Assembly: GCA_020636025.1 (NCBI GenBank)
Contig: JACJYQ010000003.1
Span: 434,001-498,000 of the forward strand
Source: Lewinellaceae bacterium
Lineage (GTDB): Bacteria > Bacteroidota > Bacteroidia > Chitinophagales > Saprospiraceae
Direction of reading: 5' to 3'
DNA: 64,000 nucleotides
Shown in pieces: positions 1 through 8,704 of the stretch; position 1 is the stretch's first letter, and each line of letters opens with the position of its first letter. Made by a program: the position numbers and the translations under genes. The notes below the pieces were generated by a model. It had not been told where the DNA came from, did not search any database, and worked only from the letters and a program-made list of their open reading frames with translations.

Positions 1-1
1 G

Positions 2-148
2 GGCCTGGTGGCGCTTTCCTACAGTCATTACGATGGGGGAGGCCGAGAGGAGCATTTCTGGCTGATCGGACTGGAGTATGGGGTATTGTGGGGGATACTG
101 CTTTGGGACGTGCTGAAGCGATATACAGGAGACGGGCCGATTGATTAA
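2..148 (+). CDS. C-terminal fragment of an unidentified protein
   Basis: An open frame enters from the left edge and runs 48 codons to a TAA at 146-148. The visible residues include a Gly-rich turn followed by a hydrophobic, Trp-rich stretch (LIGLEYGVLWGILLWDVL), then a short polar tail ending GPID. This would suit the last membrane helix of an inner-membrane protein. The family cannot be named from 48 residues. The final Asp codon and the stop lie inside the left arm of the inverted repeat at 143-312. Confidence 0.55.
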   Translation, partial: GLVALSYSHYDGGGREEHFWLIGLEYGVLWGILLWDVLKRYTGDGPID

Positions 149-312
149 ATGAGCAAATGATTAAATGAGTACATGATTGTTGATGGAAATGATGATTTTA
201 GAATGGACAAATAGGCGTTTGGTGAAAAAATAGTCAAAAGAAAGATTCCCAATTCAGCTTCAGCAATCCCATCAACAATCATGTACTCATTTAATCATGT
301 ACTCATTTGTTC
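143..312. repeat. Long imperfect inverted repeat between convergent genes
   Basis: The arms at 143-186 and 269-312 are reverse complements over about 44 bases with a few mismatches, including a perfect 28-base core. They are built from reiterated words (ATGATTAAATGAG, GTACATGATTG). The 82-base interior is unremarkable. The left arm contains the stop codon of the upstream gene and the right arm ends directly at the stop codon of the gene on the opposite strand, so it may act as a bidirectional terminator. Related words recur at 3799-3846 and 7120-7319. Confidence 0.8.
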
Positions 313-879
313 TTAGCTTTTGAGATAATGCAGCCCTGTAACCCCGCAATCAAACATATGTACTGAATCCAGCTTTAGTTCTATTGGTTTGTCGGCGGTA
401 TTGAAAACGGAGATCCCTTTGCCCAGAATAACCGGATTTACAAATAGCCAGTACTCGTCGATCAGTCCGTGTGCCATAAGAAAGCGCACAACAGAAGGGC
501 TGCCAAAGATCAGAATGTCTTTCCCTTCCTCTGCTTTGATCTTTTGAATTTCGGTCACGGCATTTTCTCCGATAAACCGGGTTTTATCGCCACCCGGTCC
601 TTGCATGGAGTTGCTGAGCACGATCTTATCCACCTTGCTGTACCAGGCCGAGTGATTGATGTCGTGTTTGGTGGCGTTGGGCTTTTGTGCAGCCGTGGGC
701 CAGTAGCTTTCCATCATTTGCCAGGTAACACGGCCGTACATGGCAGAACCGGCTTCATTTGTAAAAGTTTCCACCAGATCGAACAGGGCGTTGTCCAGTT
801 GTATCCAGTCCATTTCGCCGTTTGGTCCGGCGGCATATCCGTCGAGCGTGGTGTGCATAGACATGATGATCTTTCTCAT
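313..879 (-). CDS. Dihydrofolate reductase-fold (RibD C-terminal-like) protein
   Basis: This 188-residue protein matches the bacterial RibD_C/DHFR-like family (YwjB/YyaP type). The N-terminal strand and substrate-loop motif SMHTTLDGYAAGP is followed by the GRVTWQMM segment (about residues 49-56), and a C-terminal part has IFGSPSVVRFLMAHGLIDEY and the LGKG turn. Members are presumed NADPH-dependent cytosolic reductases, but most have no known substrate, and true folate reduction is not implied. The length is normal and the gene is complete. It is convergent with the fragment at 2-148 and its stop abuts the repeat arm ending at 312. Upstream on the minus strand a TAACTTCG box near 910 resembles a Bacteroidota -7 element. 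Confidence 0.85.
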   Translation of the reverse strand: MRKIIMSMHTTLDGYAAGPNGEMDWIQLDNALFDLVETFTNEAGSAMYGRVTWQMMESYWPTAAQKPNATKHDINHSAWYSKVDKIVLSNSMQGPGGDKTRFIGENAVTEIQKIKAEEGKDILIFGSPSVVRFLMAHGLIDEYWLFVNPVILGKGISVFNTADKPIELKLDSVHMFDCGVTGLHYLKS

Positions 880-1007
880 AATGCAGATTTTTCTAAGTTT
901 CTACGAAGTTATGCTATGATTACAGCGAATAACATGATTTGAATAAGGTGAAAAGGTGATTTCAAAATAACCGTTCCCGATAAACTGGAATAACTAGTGT
1001 AATTATG

Positions 1008-1052
1008 CACTAACCACTAACCACTAACCACTAATCACTAATCACTAATCAC
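1008..1052. repeat. Heptameric tandem repeat overlapping a gene end
   Basis: Six copies of a 7-base unit, CACTAAC (three) then CACTAAT (three), plus a partial copy. Read on the minus strand it encodes the last four residues (VISD) and the TAG stop of the cupin gene, so the repeat defines that protein's C-terminus. Because 7 is not a multiple of 3, a change in copy number could alter the tail. Confidence 0.85.
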
Positions 1053-2144
1053 TTTAAAGTTTCCCGGCAAAGCAACTTCCAGAATCTTCAGATTAGGGCT
1101 AAAAGCTTTGAAGTTAAAGGGTAAACCGGGTGGGAGAACAAAGGCATCGCCGGTTTTCAGGGTCTCCAATTTATGCCCTTCAGCTTTCAATTCGAGATGG
1201 CCCTTCAGCACAAAGGAAAAATAAATGTCAGTGTTATGGCTGAAAGAATCGGTAGTCGAAATCCCGGTTAACGGACGCACCACCTGTACGGAAGCAAGTC
1301 CATTTGTAGCTTTATTGACACCTGTTTCCCGGCGCTCGAAGCCAGCAATTCGCCCCTTTTGCCATAGGCTGTTTTTGGCTATATGGTGGCAAAAAGTTTG
1401 TCCCTTAAATACTCTATCAGGCAACATGTTCCCGGTTGGTAGTTCCATTTCATGATCAATGGTGGTCATATGCACGGCCGGCACACCAATTTCAATGACC
1501 TCCAGATTATCGGAGGCTTCCAGCACGCGGTGCCTGATCTCGGGTGGCTGTGTGACACAATCTCCGGCATTCAGGATAAAGGGAGGCCCCTGATCCTCAT
1601 ATACAAGTTTTACCCAGCCTTTGAAACAGTAAATGAGTTGGAAACCGATGGTATGATAATGTACCATATCGGGTACCGGACCGCCATTCGGGATACGGAT
1701 ATGGGAAGCGATGATACTTCCGCCAAGCCGGTCGGGTATCAAATCGCGGTACAACATGCCTGCGCGACCGATGATCCAGGGCTCTTTGTCTTGCAGTTGC
1801 CGTACCTCAAACTTGTGTTGAGTGACAGGGTTTCCCAGTTCAAAGTTTAGCGGAGCAAAACTGATGCGGGTACCGTTAGGTGCGGTGATCTTCTCATCAT
1901 GTCTATCATGACCTGTCAGAAGCTGAAGCGCGGGGGCAGGGCCATTAAAATGTTTATCCAGTCGGATATTCAAACCAAATCCTGACATAATGGCCACTAC
2001 CGGAGAATCAGCCGGATATATTTTTTCCAGGCGAAAGCCCAGGTTTGTAAAGAAATCCATATCCACAGCGAGGTCTTTACTGGGCAGTAATACCTGTGCA
2101 AGTATGGCGGGTTGTTTGTCTGTCATATCAGGGAAAGACGGCAA
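1038..2144 (-). CDS. VOC-like / bicupin fusion protein
   Basis: A 368-residue protein. Residues about 10-95 look like a glyoxalase/VOC module (PSKDLAVDMDFFTNLGFRLEK). Two cupin barrels follow, roughly at 130-230 (MVHYHTIGFQLIYCFKG, LNAGDCVTQPPEIRH) and 270-365 (DIYFSFVLKGHLELKAEG, LKTGDAFVLPPGLPF). The first barrel keeps the histidines expected of a metal site. The second has fewer obvious ligands and may be structural. Cupin/VOC fusions are usually cytosolic dioxygenases, isomerases or sensors, and no substrate can be assigned. An alternative start is the Met at residue 7. The last four residues come from the tandem repeat at 1008-1052. Confidence 0.75.
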   Translation of the reverse strand: MPSFPDMTDKQPAILAQVLLPSKDLAVDMDFFTNLGFRLEKIYPADSPVVAIMSGFGLNIRLDKHFNGPAPALQLLTGHDRHDEKITAPNGTRISFAPLNFELGNPVTQHKFEVRQLQDKEPWIIGRAGMLYRDLIPDRLGGSIIASHIRIPNGGPVPDMVHYHTIGFQLIYCFKGWVKLVYEDQGPPFILNAGDCVTQPPEIRHRVLEASDNLEVIEIGVPAVHMTTIDHEMELPTGNMLPDRVFKGQTFCHHIAKNSLWQKGRIAGFERRETGVNKATNGLASVQVVRPLTGISTTDSFSHNTDIYFSFVLKGHLELKAEGHKLETLKTGDAFVLPPGLPFNFKAFSPNLKILEVALPGNFKVISD

Positions 2145-2472
2145 TTTGCAACAATAGTAAAAAGATATGCTGACAAAGGGGCGATTTGGAGCAACTTTGA
2201 CCGATCGTTTACAGGCAGATTATTTTAACACTATTATTGAAAACAATCCTTATCTTTGTTTTACCACAGGCACTGTATTTCCTGCGCCGGCTCGAACACC
2301 TAAAAAAGTTTTAATAACAGAGGTACTCACCGGGTTCAAGGAAAGCTGTTGCCGTTGACTTGTCCGGCGATTAGCAGCTATGCCCGACTCCCGCACTGTC
2401 TGCCTCGCATTTACCGCTAGCGAAGCCTTGGTTTTGCACGTTGCAGTGTCTGTGGTTTTTCCATCCATTTTT
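2145..2472. other. Intergenic region with one candidate promoter box
   Basis: 328 bases between the divergent cupin and DUF1801 genes. Short open frames cross it on both strands but look like chance ORFs. The only signal seen is a TATCTTTG at 2251-2258, a perfect match to the Bacteroidota -7 consensus TAnnTTTG on the + strand, without a convincing -33 element. Confidence 0.5.
2251..2258 (+). promoter_or_regulatory. Candidate -7 promoter box (TATCTTTG)
   Basis: It matches TAnnTTTG exactly and lies about 215 bases before the DUF1801 start at 2473. There is no clear TTTG at the usual distance upstream, so it may be fortuitous. Confidence 0.25.
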
Positions 2473-2886
2473 ATGACAAACGAATTCATTGCCTACATCG
2501 AAAAACAGCATGTTGATCGGCAGGCATTCCTCCGTGAAATACACCGGATCATTCTGGAAAATGACAAAACAATATCCCCGGTCATCGAGCCGATGATGGG
2601 TAAGGAGATGATCATATACAAGGACAGAGGCATGATGAAATACGCGCTTTCCAGCGTTAAAAATTATATATCGCTTCATGTATTGCCGATATATGGTTCC
2701 AAACCATTGCACGAGAAATACATGGCCATGTTGCCCGAGGCGAATTTCCAGAAAGGCTGTATAAACTTCGAAACCCGGGAGCAGTTGCCTCTGGAAATCG
2801 TGCAGCAGTTGATTGCCGATTGTGCACCCATTGATCTGGTGAAAATCAGGGAGGATTATCTGAAAGCAAAGAAGCAAAAGAAGTAG
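2473..2886 (+). CDS. DUF1801 (YdhG-like) domain protein
   Basis: A small cytosolic protein of 137 residues from the ATG at 2473, starting MTNEFIAYIEKQ. The open frame extends upstream to 2380, but the added residues look non-coding and hydrophobic, so the shorter start is preferred. The central MMGKEMIIYKDRGMMKYALS and the later HVLPIYGSKPLHEKYMAMLP fit the DUF1801 fold, a compact domain of unknown biochemical role found in many bacteria. The C-terminus is a Lys-rich helix. Its function is unknown and it stands alone between divergent and convergent neighbours. Confidence 0.75.
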   Translation: MTNEFIAYIEKQHVDRQAFLREIHRIILENDKTISPVIEPMMGKEMIIYKDRGMMKYALSSVKNYISLHVLPIYGSKPLHEKYMAMLPEANFQKGCINFETREQLPLEIVQQLIADCAPIDLVKIREDYLKAKKQKK

Positions 2887-2965
2887 GGTGTTGGCTTCTC
2901 TCGTTTACGTTTGCTCCAGGTACTCCTGCAGAAATACCTGGAGCGGCAATCCATTTTATAGCTTT

Positions 2966-3436
2966 TCAATTATCCGGCTCAGTCTGTTTCTGAACGCTCG
3001 CCCATGCAACAAGTACCAGCGCAAGTAATTCCGCAATCGTCCGCATGATATGGAGCGACCACCACTTGTCTCGCAACGCTGTCCAGTTTTCGGGAAGTGA
3101 ATCTGATCGCCAGTCCAGCATTTCCTGCTGAATGGGCAGGTTTCCAAAGCGGGAGATCAGGATACAGGAGGCAAAGCATACGGCTGCAATAAGCAAAGTA
3201 ATGAAAACAGCTCTGTTTTTGCGCTGCATAAAAGCGGAAACCAGGGTTATGATCGTCGCCAGAAACACCAGAGAAACCATCAGTGTGTTCAGAGACCTGA
3301 CGAGGTTTTGTTGTTGCTCCAGGTACGTGGACGCTGAGTAGTTTGCGGGATTCATGCCCATCCAGATACCAAAGCTGGTGCCAGCAAGCAGGGAAGCAAT
3401 AATGATGTTGACTACACGAATAAATGTTGTTTTCAT
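2966..3436 (-). CDS. DUF1772-type four-helix membrane protein
   Basis: 156 residues with four predicted membrane segments at about 8-27, 50-70, 77-95 and 130-148. The first helix and following loop (ASLLAGTSFGIWMGMNPAN) resemble the DUF1772/anthrone-oxygenase-like family. The Trp-rich loop before the last helix (WTALRDKWWSLHIMR) is also typical. It is an inner-membrane protein of unknown reaction; relatives near polyketide genes act as oxygenases, but nothing here supports that role. The start at 3436 gives a short N-terminus running directly into helix 1. Confidence 0.65.
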   Translation of the reverse strand: MKTTFIRVVNIIIASLLAGTSFGIWMGMNPANYSASTYLEQQQNLVRSLNTLMVSLVFLATIITLVSAFMQRKNRAVFITLLIAAVCFASCILISRFGNLPIQQEMLDWRSDSLPENWTALRDKWWSLHIMRTIAELLALVLVAWASVQKQTEPDN

Positions 3437-3631
3437 AAATATATATATTTAGTAATGGTGTATAAACAAGCCTGTATATGCAAACACCAACAACGCGCCT
3501 CGTCAAAATCGAATGAAAGGTATGCTAATATTTAAATGCTTATGTGAAAATAATGAGGGGTTTGGAGAATGCCGGAAGCATCGAAAACACCTGCTCTTCC
3601 ATCCCACCACATCTTCACCTCTTTAAAAATT

Positions 3632-3658
3632 ACAATCAAAACTATTTGTTTTAATTGT
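3632..3658. promoter_or_regulatory. Operator-like palindrome upstream of the polymerase genes
   Basis: The arms ACAATCAAAAC and GTTTTAATTGT are reverse complements with one mismatch around a 5-base centre. The site lies just upstream of a weak promoter-like box and about 270 bases before the DnaE-type gene. It could bind a damage-response repressor, but no LexA consensus is established here, so this is inference. Confidence 0.35.
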
Positions 3659-3798
3659 AGGTCTTTTGCATGCTTTGGTATTTACTTTGTGCCAAATTGT
3701 TTTAAAAGTAGTTTTGTCTGCTTGCAAGCCTCACGATCGTTTGCCGATGAACAACAAATATGATGGATACTGGACAATAGAAAAATCCTCCTTCTGAA

Positions 3799-3846
3799 AT
3801 CCCATCATCAATCATATGCTCATGTAATCATATGATCATTTAATCA
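3799..3846. repeat. Word-repeat block (ATCATATG/ATCATTTAATCA)
   Basis: A low-complexity stretch of reiterated ATCAATCATATG, ATGTAATCATATG and ATCATTTAATCA words, related to the right arms at 269-312 and 7277-7319. No clear partner arm was seen on the other side of this intergenic region. Confidence 0.55.
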
Positions 3847-3927
3847 ACCGTACGACGCCCGGGCAGACAATCCAAATATTCCATCCCGCCTTCATCCAAT
3901 AACATTCAGTGAAAATTGCTTTTGTGC

Positions 3928-6900
3928 ATGTCGCTCTGCGCACATTCATATTTCAGCCTGCGCTACGGCACCTTGTCACCGACACAAGTGGTGGAGGCCG
4001 CCGCCGCGCTTCGGGTAAAAACCCTGGTTCTGACCGATATCAACAACACATCGGCCAGCCTTGAATTTGTGCGCGCCTGCAAACGAAAAGGTGTAAAGCC
4101 ACTGCTGGGCATCGAGTTTCGCGACGAGGAACACCGCTTTCTGTACACAGGCATCGCCCGCAGCAACGCAGGCTGGGCGGCGCTTTGCAAGCTGCTTACC
4201 GAGCATTCGCTCTCGGGTAAGGCACTTCCCGCAGTAGCGCCACCTATGGAAGATACCTTCATCATCTACGACCATGAAGCAAAGCCTTTTTCCCTGTTTC
4301 GCCCCGAAGAATTTATAGGTATTCGCCCTTCGCAGGCCGGCGGACTCTTCTCTTCGCCGTTGCGACACCATCTGGATAAGCTCGTTATCTGGCAGCCCGT
4401 CACTTTCGAAAACGAAGAAGGTTTCCGGCTCCACAAACTCCTGCGCGCCATCGATGCCAATACGCTGGTAACCAAGCTCGACAAGGTGCAGGTAGCACGC
4501 GGCGACGAGCATTTTCTGCCGAAAAACGAATTGTTGGAGCCTTTTAAAAACTACCCGAAAATCGTACAAAATACGCGCCGCCTGCTCGAGTCCTGCTCCA
4601 TACAATTTGAAACGGGCCTGCAACTTAACCGCCAGTCTTTCATCGGCTCCCGGAAAGGTGATCTGGAGTTGCTCACCAAACTCGCCGAAAGCGGCTGTAA
4701 ACGTCGATACGGACCCTACAACCAGCGTGCCTGGGAACGCCTGCGTCAGGAACTAAAGGTCATCGCGGAGCTGGACTTTACCACCTATTTCCTCATCACC
4801 TGGGATATTGTGCGCTACGCCGAAACATCGGGCTACCATCACGTGGGTCGCGGAAGCGGAGCCAATTCCATTGTCGCCTATTGCCTGGGCATCACCGATG
4901 TGGAGCCGCTGGAACTCGATCTGTATTTCGAGCGATTCATCAATCCGCAGCGTACCTCGCCGCCCGACTTCGACATAGATTTTTCCTGGGACAACCGTGA
5001 CGACGTGACCGATTACATTTTCAAGCGCTACAAACGCGAACATACCGCCCTGCTGGCTACATACAGCACTTTTCAGCACACGGCGATAATCCGGGAACTC
5101 GGCAAGGCATTTGGTCTCACAAAAGACGAGATCGAAGTGATACTGGCATATTGGTCGGCCATAACGCCCGGCACCTGGGAATGGGGCACCCGGCGCGGTG
5201 AGGCGCCGCCGCCGCCCACTGGAAACATCAAAGTTGCTTCCAACGGGAAACCACAAAGCCCCGCCGCCGAGGTAAAGACCGCCAACCTGCATCCATGGGC
5301 CAAACACATCCTGCGCTACAGCGAAATGCTCGTGGACTTTCCCAATTACTTGTCGATACACGCCGGGGGCATCATCATTTCCGAAAAACCGCTGAACGAA
5401 TACACCGCTCTGCAAATGATGCCCAAAGGCTTCCCAATCGTGCATTTCGATATGTACGTAGCCGAAGAATGGGGCTTCCACAAATTTGATGTGCTAAGCC
5501 AGCGCGGACTTGGCCATATCAAAACCTGCGTGGACCTGGTGCGGGAAAATCAGCACAAAGCCATTAACGTACACGAAGTAGAGTTGTTGAAAAGAGATGA
5601 AAAGCTGCGCGCTCAGCTGCGCAGTGCGCATTGCATGGGTTGCTTCTACATCGAGAGTCCCGCCATGCGTGGACTGCTGCGCAAACTTCGCTGCGACTCC
5701 TACGTGCATCTGGTGGCGGCGAGCAGCATCATCCGGCCGGGGGTCGCTAAAAGCGGGATGATGCGCGAATACATCCAGCGTTTCCACCAGCCAAACAGCT
5801 TCGAGTATTTGCACCCCGTTTTCAAAGACCATCTCAGCGAAACCTTTGGCGTGATGGTGTATCAGGAAGATGTGATGAAGATCCTGCACCATTTCGCCGG
5901 TCTCGGCCTCGATGAAGCCGATGTAATGCGGCGCATGATGACCGGCAAAAAGCGCTCTTCAGAAGCCTTTGCGCGTCTACGGCAAAAGTATTTTGACAAC
6001 TGCCGAACAAAGGGTCATTCCGCGGAGCTGGCTGCCGAGGTGTGGCGACAGATCGAAAGCTTTGGCGGTTATTCCTTTTGCAAGGCGCATTCGGCCAGTT
6101 TTGCCGTGGAGTCATTCCAAAGCCTGTACCTGAAAACCTATTTCCCGCTGGAGTTCATCACGGCGGTGATCAACAATTTCGGCGGTTTTTACAGCACGGA
6201 ATTTTACGTGCATGAGGCGCGCATGTCGGGTGGGCGAATTCACGCGCCCTGCATCAATCGCAGCCGCAACCTGACGCGCATCGAAGACAAGGATATTTAC
6301 CTGGGTTTTATACACCTGAAAGGACTGGAGGCGCAGCTTATTGAGGATATCGAACAGCAACGGACAAAATTCGGCGCCTTCAAATCGCTGGAAGATTTCG
6401 TGCGGCGGGTGCACATCGCCCCCACGCAACTGGATATCCTGATCCGCATCGGCGCCTTTCGTTTTACCGGACTGAAAAAGAGCGAATTGTTTTGGGAGAA
6501 AAGCCGGGTGCTTACGCGAAACAGCGGGCTGGGTATCACTCCCTTGTTTGCCGACGAAAGCGAAAACTACCGTCTCCCGGTGCTCGACGACGGCGCTTTC
6601 GATCAGGCTTTCGACGAGATGGAACTGCTGGGCTTTCCGCTTTGCTCACCCTTTGATTTGCTGGAAGAATCGGCCAGGCAGGAAGATTTCGGGCTACCCG
6701 CTTCCGACATGGGCGATCACCTGCAAAAACTGGTGACCATGACCGGTTACTATGTGTGCCGCAAGGATACCCGCACGATCAAAGGCGAGCTGATGCATTT
6801 CGGCACCTGGCTGGATACGAAAGGACGCTTTTTCGATACGGTGCACTTTCCGGATCAGTTGAAAAAAACGCCTTTTCGCGGGCGCGGGATTTACCGCATC

Positions 6901-6993
6901 CGCGGGCGCTTAATACCCGATTTTGGGTTTGTGAGTTTGGAGGCGACGAATATGGAGCGACTGGCTTATCGGGTGGATGAACGATATGGATGA
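3928..6993 (+). CDS. dnaE2: Accessory DnaE-type DNA polymerase III alpha subunit
   Basis: A C-family DNA polymerase of about 1021 residues, shorter than replicative DnaE (about 1160 or more), suggesting an accessory, probably error-prone enzyme. The N-terminal PHP domain starts MSLCAHSYFSLRYG and lacks the usual HxH metal pair, so it is probably inactive. The palm carries PDFDIDF with Asp347, Asp349 and Asp351, and the later KFDVL Asp, which together make the catalytic triad. The fingers region has GRGSGANSIVAYCLGI. A helix-hairpin-helix segment and a C-terminal OB-like domain follow. The ATG at 3928 was chosen over upstream TTG codons because it places MSLCAHS at the normal family start. DinB follows 353 bases downstream on the same strand, as in damage-tolerance modules. 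The subtype name is inferred. Confidence 0.85.
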   Translation: MSLCAHSYFSLRYGTLSPTQVVEAAAALRVKTLVLTDINNTSASLEFVRACKRKGVKPLLGIEFRDEEHRFLYTGIARSNAGWAALCKLLTEHSLSGKALPAVAPPMEDTFIIYDHEAKPFSLFRPEEFIGIRPSQAGGLFSSPLRHHLDKLVIWQPVTFENEEGFRLHKLLRAIDANTLVTKLDKVQVARGDEHFLPKNELLEPFKNYPKIVQNTRRLLESCSIQFETGLQLNRQSFIGSRKGDLELLTKLAESGCKRRYGPYNQRAWERLRQELKVIAELDFTTYFLITWDIVRYAETSGYHHVGRGSGANSIVAYCLGITDVEPLELDLYFERFINPQRTSPPDFDIDFSWDNRDDVTDYIFKRYKREHTALLATYSTFQHTAIIRELGKAFGLTKDEIEVILAYWSAITPGTWEWGTRRGEAPPPPTGNIKVASNGKPQSPAAEVKTANLHPWAKHILRYSEMLVDFPNYLSIHAGGIIISEKPLNEYTALQMMPKGFPIVHFDMYVAEEWGFHKFDVLSQRGLGHIKTCVDLVRENQHKAINVHEVELLKRDEKLRAQLRSAHCMGCFYIESPAMRGLLRKLRCDSYVHLVAASSIIRPGVAKSGMMREYIQRFHQPNSFEYLHPVFKDHLSETFGVMVYQEDVMKILHHFAGLGLDEADVMRRMMTGKKRSSEAFARLRQKYFDNCRTKGHSAELAAEVWRQIESFGGYSFCKAHSASFAVESFQSLYLKTYFPLEFITAVINNFGGFYSTEFYVHEARMSGGRIHAPCINRSRNLTRIEDKDIYLGFIHLKGLEAQLIEDIEQQRTKFGAFKSLEDFVRRVHIAPTQLDILIRIGAFRFTGLKKSELFWEKSRVLTRNSGLGITPLFADESENYRLPVLDDGAFDQAFDEMELLGFPLCSPFDLLEESARQEDFGLPASDMGDHLQKLVTMTGYYVCRKDTRTIKGELMHFGTWLDTKGRFFDTVHFPDQLKKTPFRGRGIYRIRGRLIPDFGFVSLEATNMERLAYRVDERYG

Positions 6994-7047
6994 TATACGA
7001 AATCTGATATCGCGAGATATGATATGCGATTGGAAATGGGATTTCAC

Positions 7048-7095
7048 ACTCACACTGTGTGGGTGTTTTCACTCCGCAGGAAGAGCAGTGTGAGT
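7048..7095. repeat. Hairpin element with GTGGGTGTTTTCAC core
   Basis: The outer arms ACTCACACTG and CAGTGTGAGT are perfectly complementary. An inner GGGTG-TTTT-CACTCC hairpin sits between them. It lies about 55 bases after the polymerase stop and could act as a terminator. The core recurs at 32425-32451. Confidence 0.6.
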
Positions 7096-7119
7096 AACAG
7101 ATGCTTGTTTAGTAGTTTA

Positions 7120-7319
7120 ATTGACGATTGATGATTACATAATTACATGATTGTTGATGGGATATCTTCCTGCGGTCGACATGAGGATGCGCACAATTAG
7201 GATTCTTATTCAGATTTATCTATTCAGTCGATCCGCCGAAGGCACAAGAGAAATCTTCAAAATTATCAATCAAACATCCCATCATCAATCATGTAATTAT
7301 GTAATCATCAATCGTCAAT
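7120..7319. repeat. 43-base inverted repeat pair
   Basis: The arms 7120-7162 and 7277-7319 are reverse complements over 43 bases with a single mismatch, separated by 114 bases. They use the same words as the repeat at 143-312 (ATGATTGTTGATGG, ATGATTACATAATTACATG). The right arm ends 27 bases before the dinB start. Confidence 0.85.
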
Positions 7320-7346
7320 AATATAACCAACCGCACCACCCACCCA

Positions 7347-8495
7347 ATGCACACACCCTTCTCCAACCGCTCCATCCTCCATCTCGACCTCGATGCTTTC
7401 TTCGTATCGGTGGAGCAACTGCGCAACGACAGCTTGCGGGGCAAACCGCTGATCATCGGTGGAAGCAGCAACCGCGGGGTGGTGGCATCTTGCAGCTATG
7501 AAGCCCGCGCATTCGGTGTGCGCTCGGCTATGCCCATGCGGCAGGCTTTGCAGCTTTGTCCGGACGCGCTGGTGCTGAAAGGCGATATGGAATCCTATTC
7601 CAAGCACTCGGCGCTGGTACGCGAAGTAGTCAGCGAGCAGGCGCCTTCCTTTGAACAGGCTTCGATAGATGAGTTTTACCTCGATCTCTCAGGTATGGAC
7701 AAGTACATCGGCTGCTGGAAATGGAGCAATGAGCTTCGAGAGCGCATCATCAGGGAAACCGGCTTGCCTTTGTCACTGGGGCTTTCGGTGAACAAAACCG
7801 TATCGAAGGTCGGCGCCGGGGAGGTGAAGCCCAACGGTGCCAAACTGGTACCGGCGGGTATGGAAAAAAGCTTTCTGGCGCCGCTGCGTGTGGGTAAAAT
7901 ACCCTCCATCGGCCGGGAAACCGAGCGCCGTCTCTCGCTGATGGGCGTGCGTACCTGTCAGGTACTGAGTGAAATACCACCTCGGCTGCTAGAGCGCGAG
8001 TTTGGCAAACACGGCCTCAGCGTGTGGAAAAAAGCCAATGGCGAAGACAACAGCCCCATCGTGCCTTACCGCGAGCAGGATTCCATGTCCTGCGAGCGCA
8101 CCTTCCATGCCGACAGCATCGACGTCACTTTCCTGCGCGATCAGGTACGGCGGCAAACCGCCCAGTTGGCCTACGAACTCCGCGCGCTCGGCAAGCTGAC
8201 GGCCTGTGTTACTGTAAAGATCCGCTACTCGGATTTCAACACTTTTACAAAACAAGCCAGAATACCCTACACGGCTCAGGATTCGGTGCTGATCGATCAT
8301 GCGATGGGTTTGTTTGAACGGCTTTACGAACGACGCCAGGCGTTGCGTCTGATAGGGATACGCTTCAGCGAGCTGGTGTACGGCAGCAGTCAGCTCAATT
8401 TATTCGATGATACGGAAAAGGAATCGCGCTTGCTGGAGGCGATGGACCGGATACGGGACAGGTTTGGGAAGAAGGCTGTGGGGCGGGGTGGGTAG
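7347..8495 (+). CDS. dinB: DNA polymerase IV (Y-family)
   Basis: A Y-family translesion polymerase of 382 residues. The catalytic carboxylates are visible in DLDAFFVSVE (Asp14, Asp16) and SIDEFYLD (Asp108, Glu109). The steric-gate/fingers segment SNRGVVASCSYEARAFGVRSAM precedes them. A helix-hairpin-helix region (about 180-210) and a little-finger domain (about 240-345) follow. The C-terminus carries QLNLF at residues 349-353, the canonical sliding-clamp-binding peptide. The final GRGG tail is short. It probably works with the accessory DnaE-type polymerase upstream to bypass lesions; no ImuA-like partner or LexA gene is present in the window. It is followed by the palindrome at 8508-8542. 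Confidence 0.93.
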   Translation: MHTPFSNRSILHLDLDAFFVSVEQLRNDSLRGKPLIIGGSSNRGVVASCSYEARAFGVRSAMPMRQALQLCPDALVLKGDMESYSKHSALVREVVSEQAPSFEQASIDEFYLDLSGMDKYIGCWKWSNELRERIIRETGLPLSLGLSVNKTVSKVGAGEVKPNGAKLVPAGMEKSFLAPLRVGKIPSIGRETERRLSLMGVRTCQVLSEIPPRLLEREFGKHGLSVWKKANGEDNSPIVPYREQDSMSCERTFHADSIDVTFLRDQVRRQTAQLAYELRALGKLTACVTVKIRYSDFNTFTKQARIPYTAQDSVLIDHAMGLFERLYERRQALRLIGIRFSELVYGSSQLNLFDDTEKESRLLEAMDRIRDRFGKKAVGRGG

Positions 8496-8507
8496 GTAGT
8501 AAACGCG

Positions 8508-8542
8508 TAAACCTGTTAGGTCTTCAAGACCTAACAGGTTTA
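8508..8542. repeat. Perfect 17-bp-arm palindrome, copy 1
   Basis: A nearly loop-free palindrome of the type TAAACCTGTTAGG...CCTAACAGGTTTA around GTCTTCAAGAC, with a 1-base centre. It lies 12 bases after the dinB stop and upstream of the first caspase gene. A second copy at 12577-12609, on the other side of that gene, differs at two positions in each arm, and the changes are complementary. Confidence 0.9.
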
Positions 8543-8704
8543 GTACGCGGTGCATAAAATTCCAAATCTATTGCAAAACCCACCTACATTCCTTTCAACA
8601 ATCCCCTATACCCGTTACTTTCACAGCAAGACTACCAACAAAACCATCTTTTTTACAGTTCTTGCTACTTTCAGGACTTTCCGTAAAACAGAAAAGTAAC
8701 ACCA

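Larger units (their letters stand above)
3437..3927. other. Regulatory/repeat region before the polymerase pair
   Basis: 491 bases without a convincing gene. It holds an operator-like palindrome at 3632-3658, a TTTACTTTG at 3681-3689 that nearly matches the -7 box, and a word-repeat block at 3799-3846 of the same kind as the arms at 269-312 and 7277-7319. A 64-codon frame at 3569-3763 crosses these signals and looks fortuitous. Confidence 0.5.
6994..7346. other. Intergenic region filled with hairpin repeats
   Basis: The 353 bases between the two polymerase genes hold a hairpin element (7048-7095) and then a long inverted repeat (7120-7162 with 7277-7319). The interior contains a degenerate copy of the dispersed element seen at 32143-32336 (CTGCGGTCGACAT facing GTCGATCCGCCG). 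No gene or clear promoter was seen. Confidence 0.7.

Noticed and set aside
1008..1052. CRISPR-like repeat array
   Set aside because: The units are 7 bases with no spacers; it is a simple tandem repeat. The same holds for 56362-56409.
2371..2877. 168-codon antisense frame over the DUF1801 gene
   Set aside because: It is a shadow of the sense gene, which has the recognisable family sequence.
3569..3763. 64-codon open frame before the polymerase genes
   Set aside because: It crosses the palindrome and promoter-like sequence, has no recognisable protein features and atypical codon use.
5494..5892. Long antisense frames inside the polymerase gene
   Set aside because: They mirror GC-rich codons of the sense gene and have no family features.
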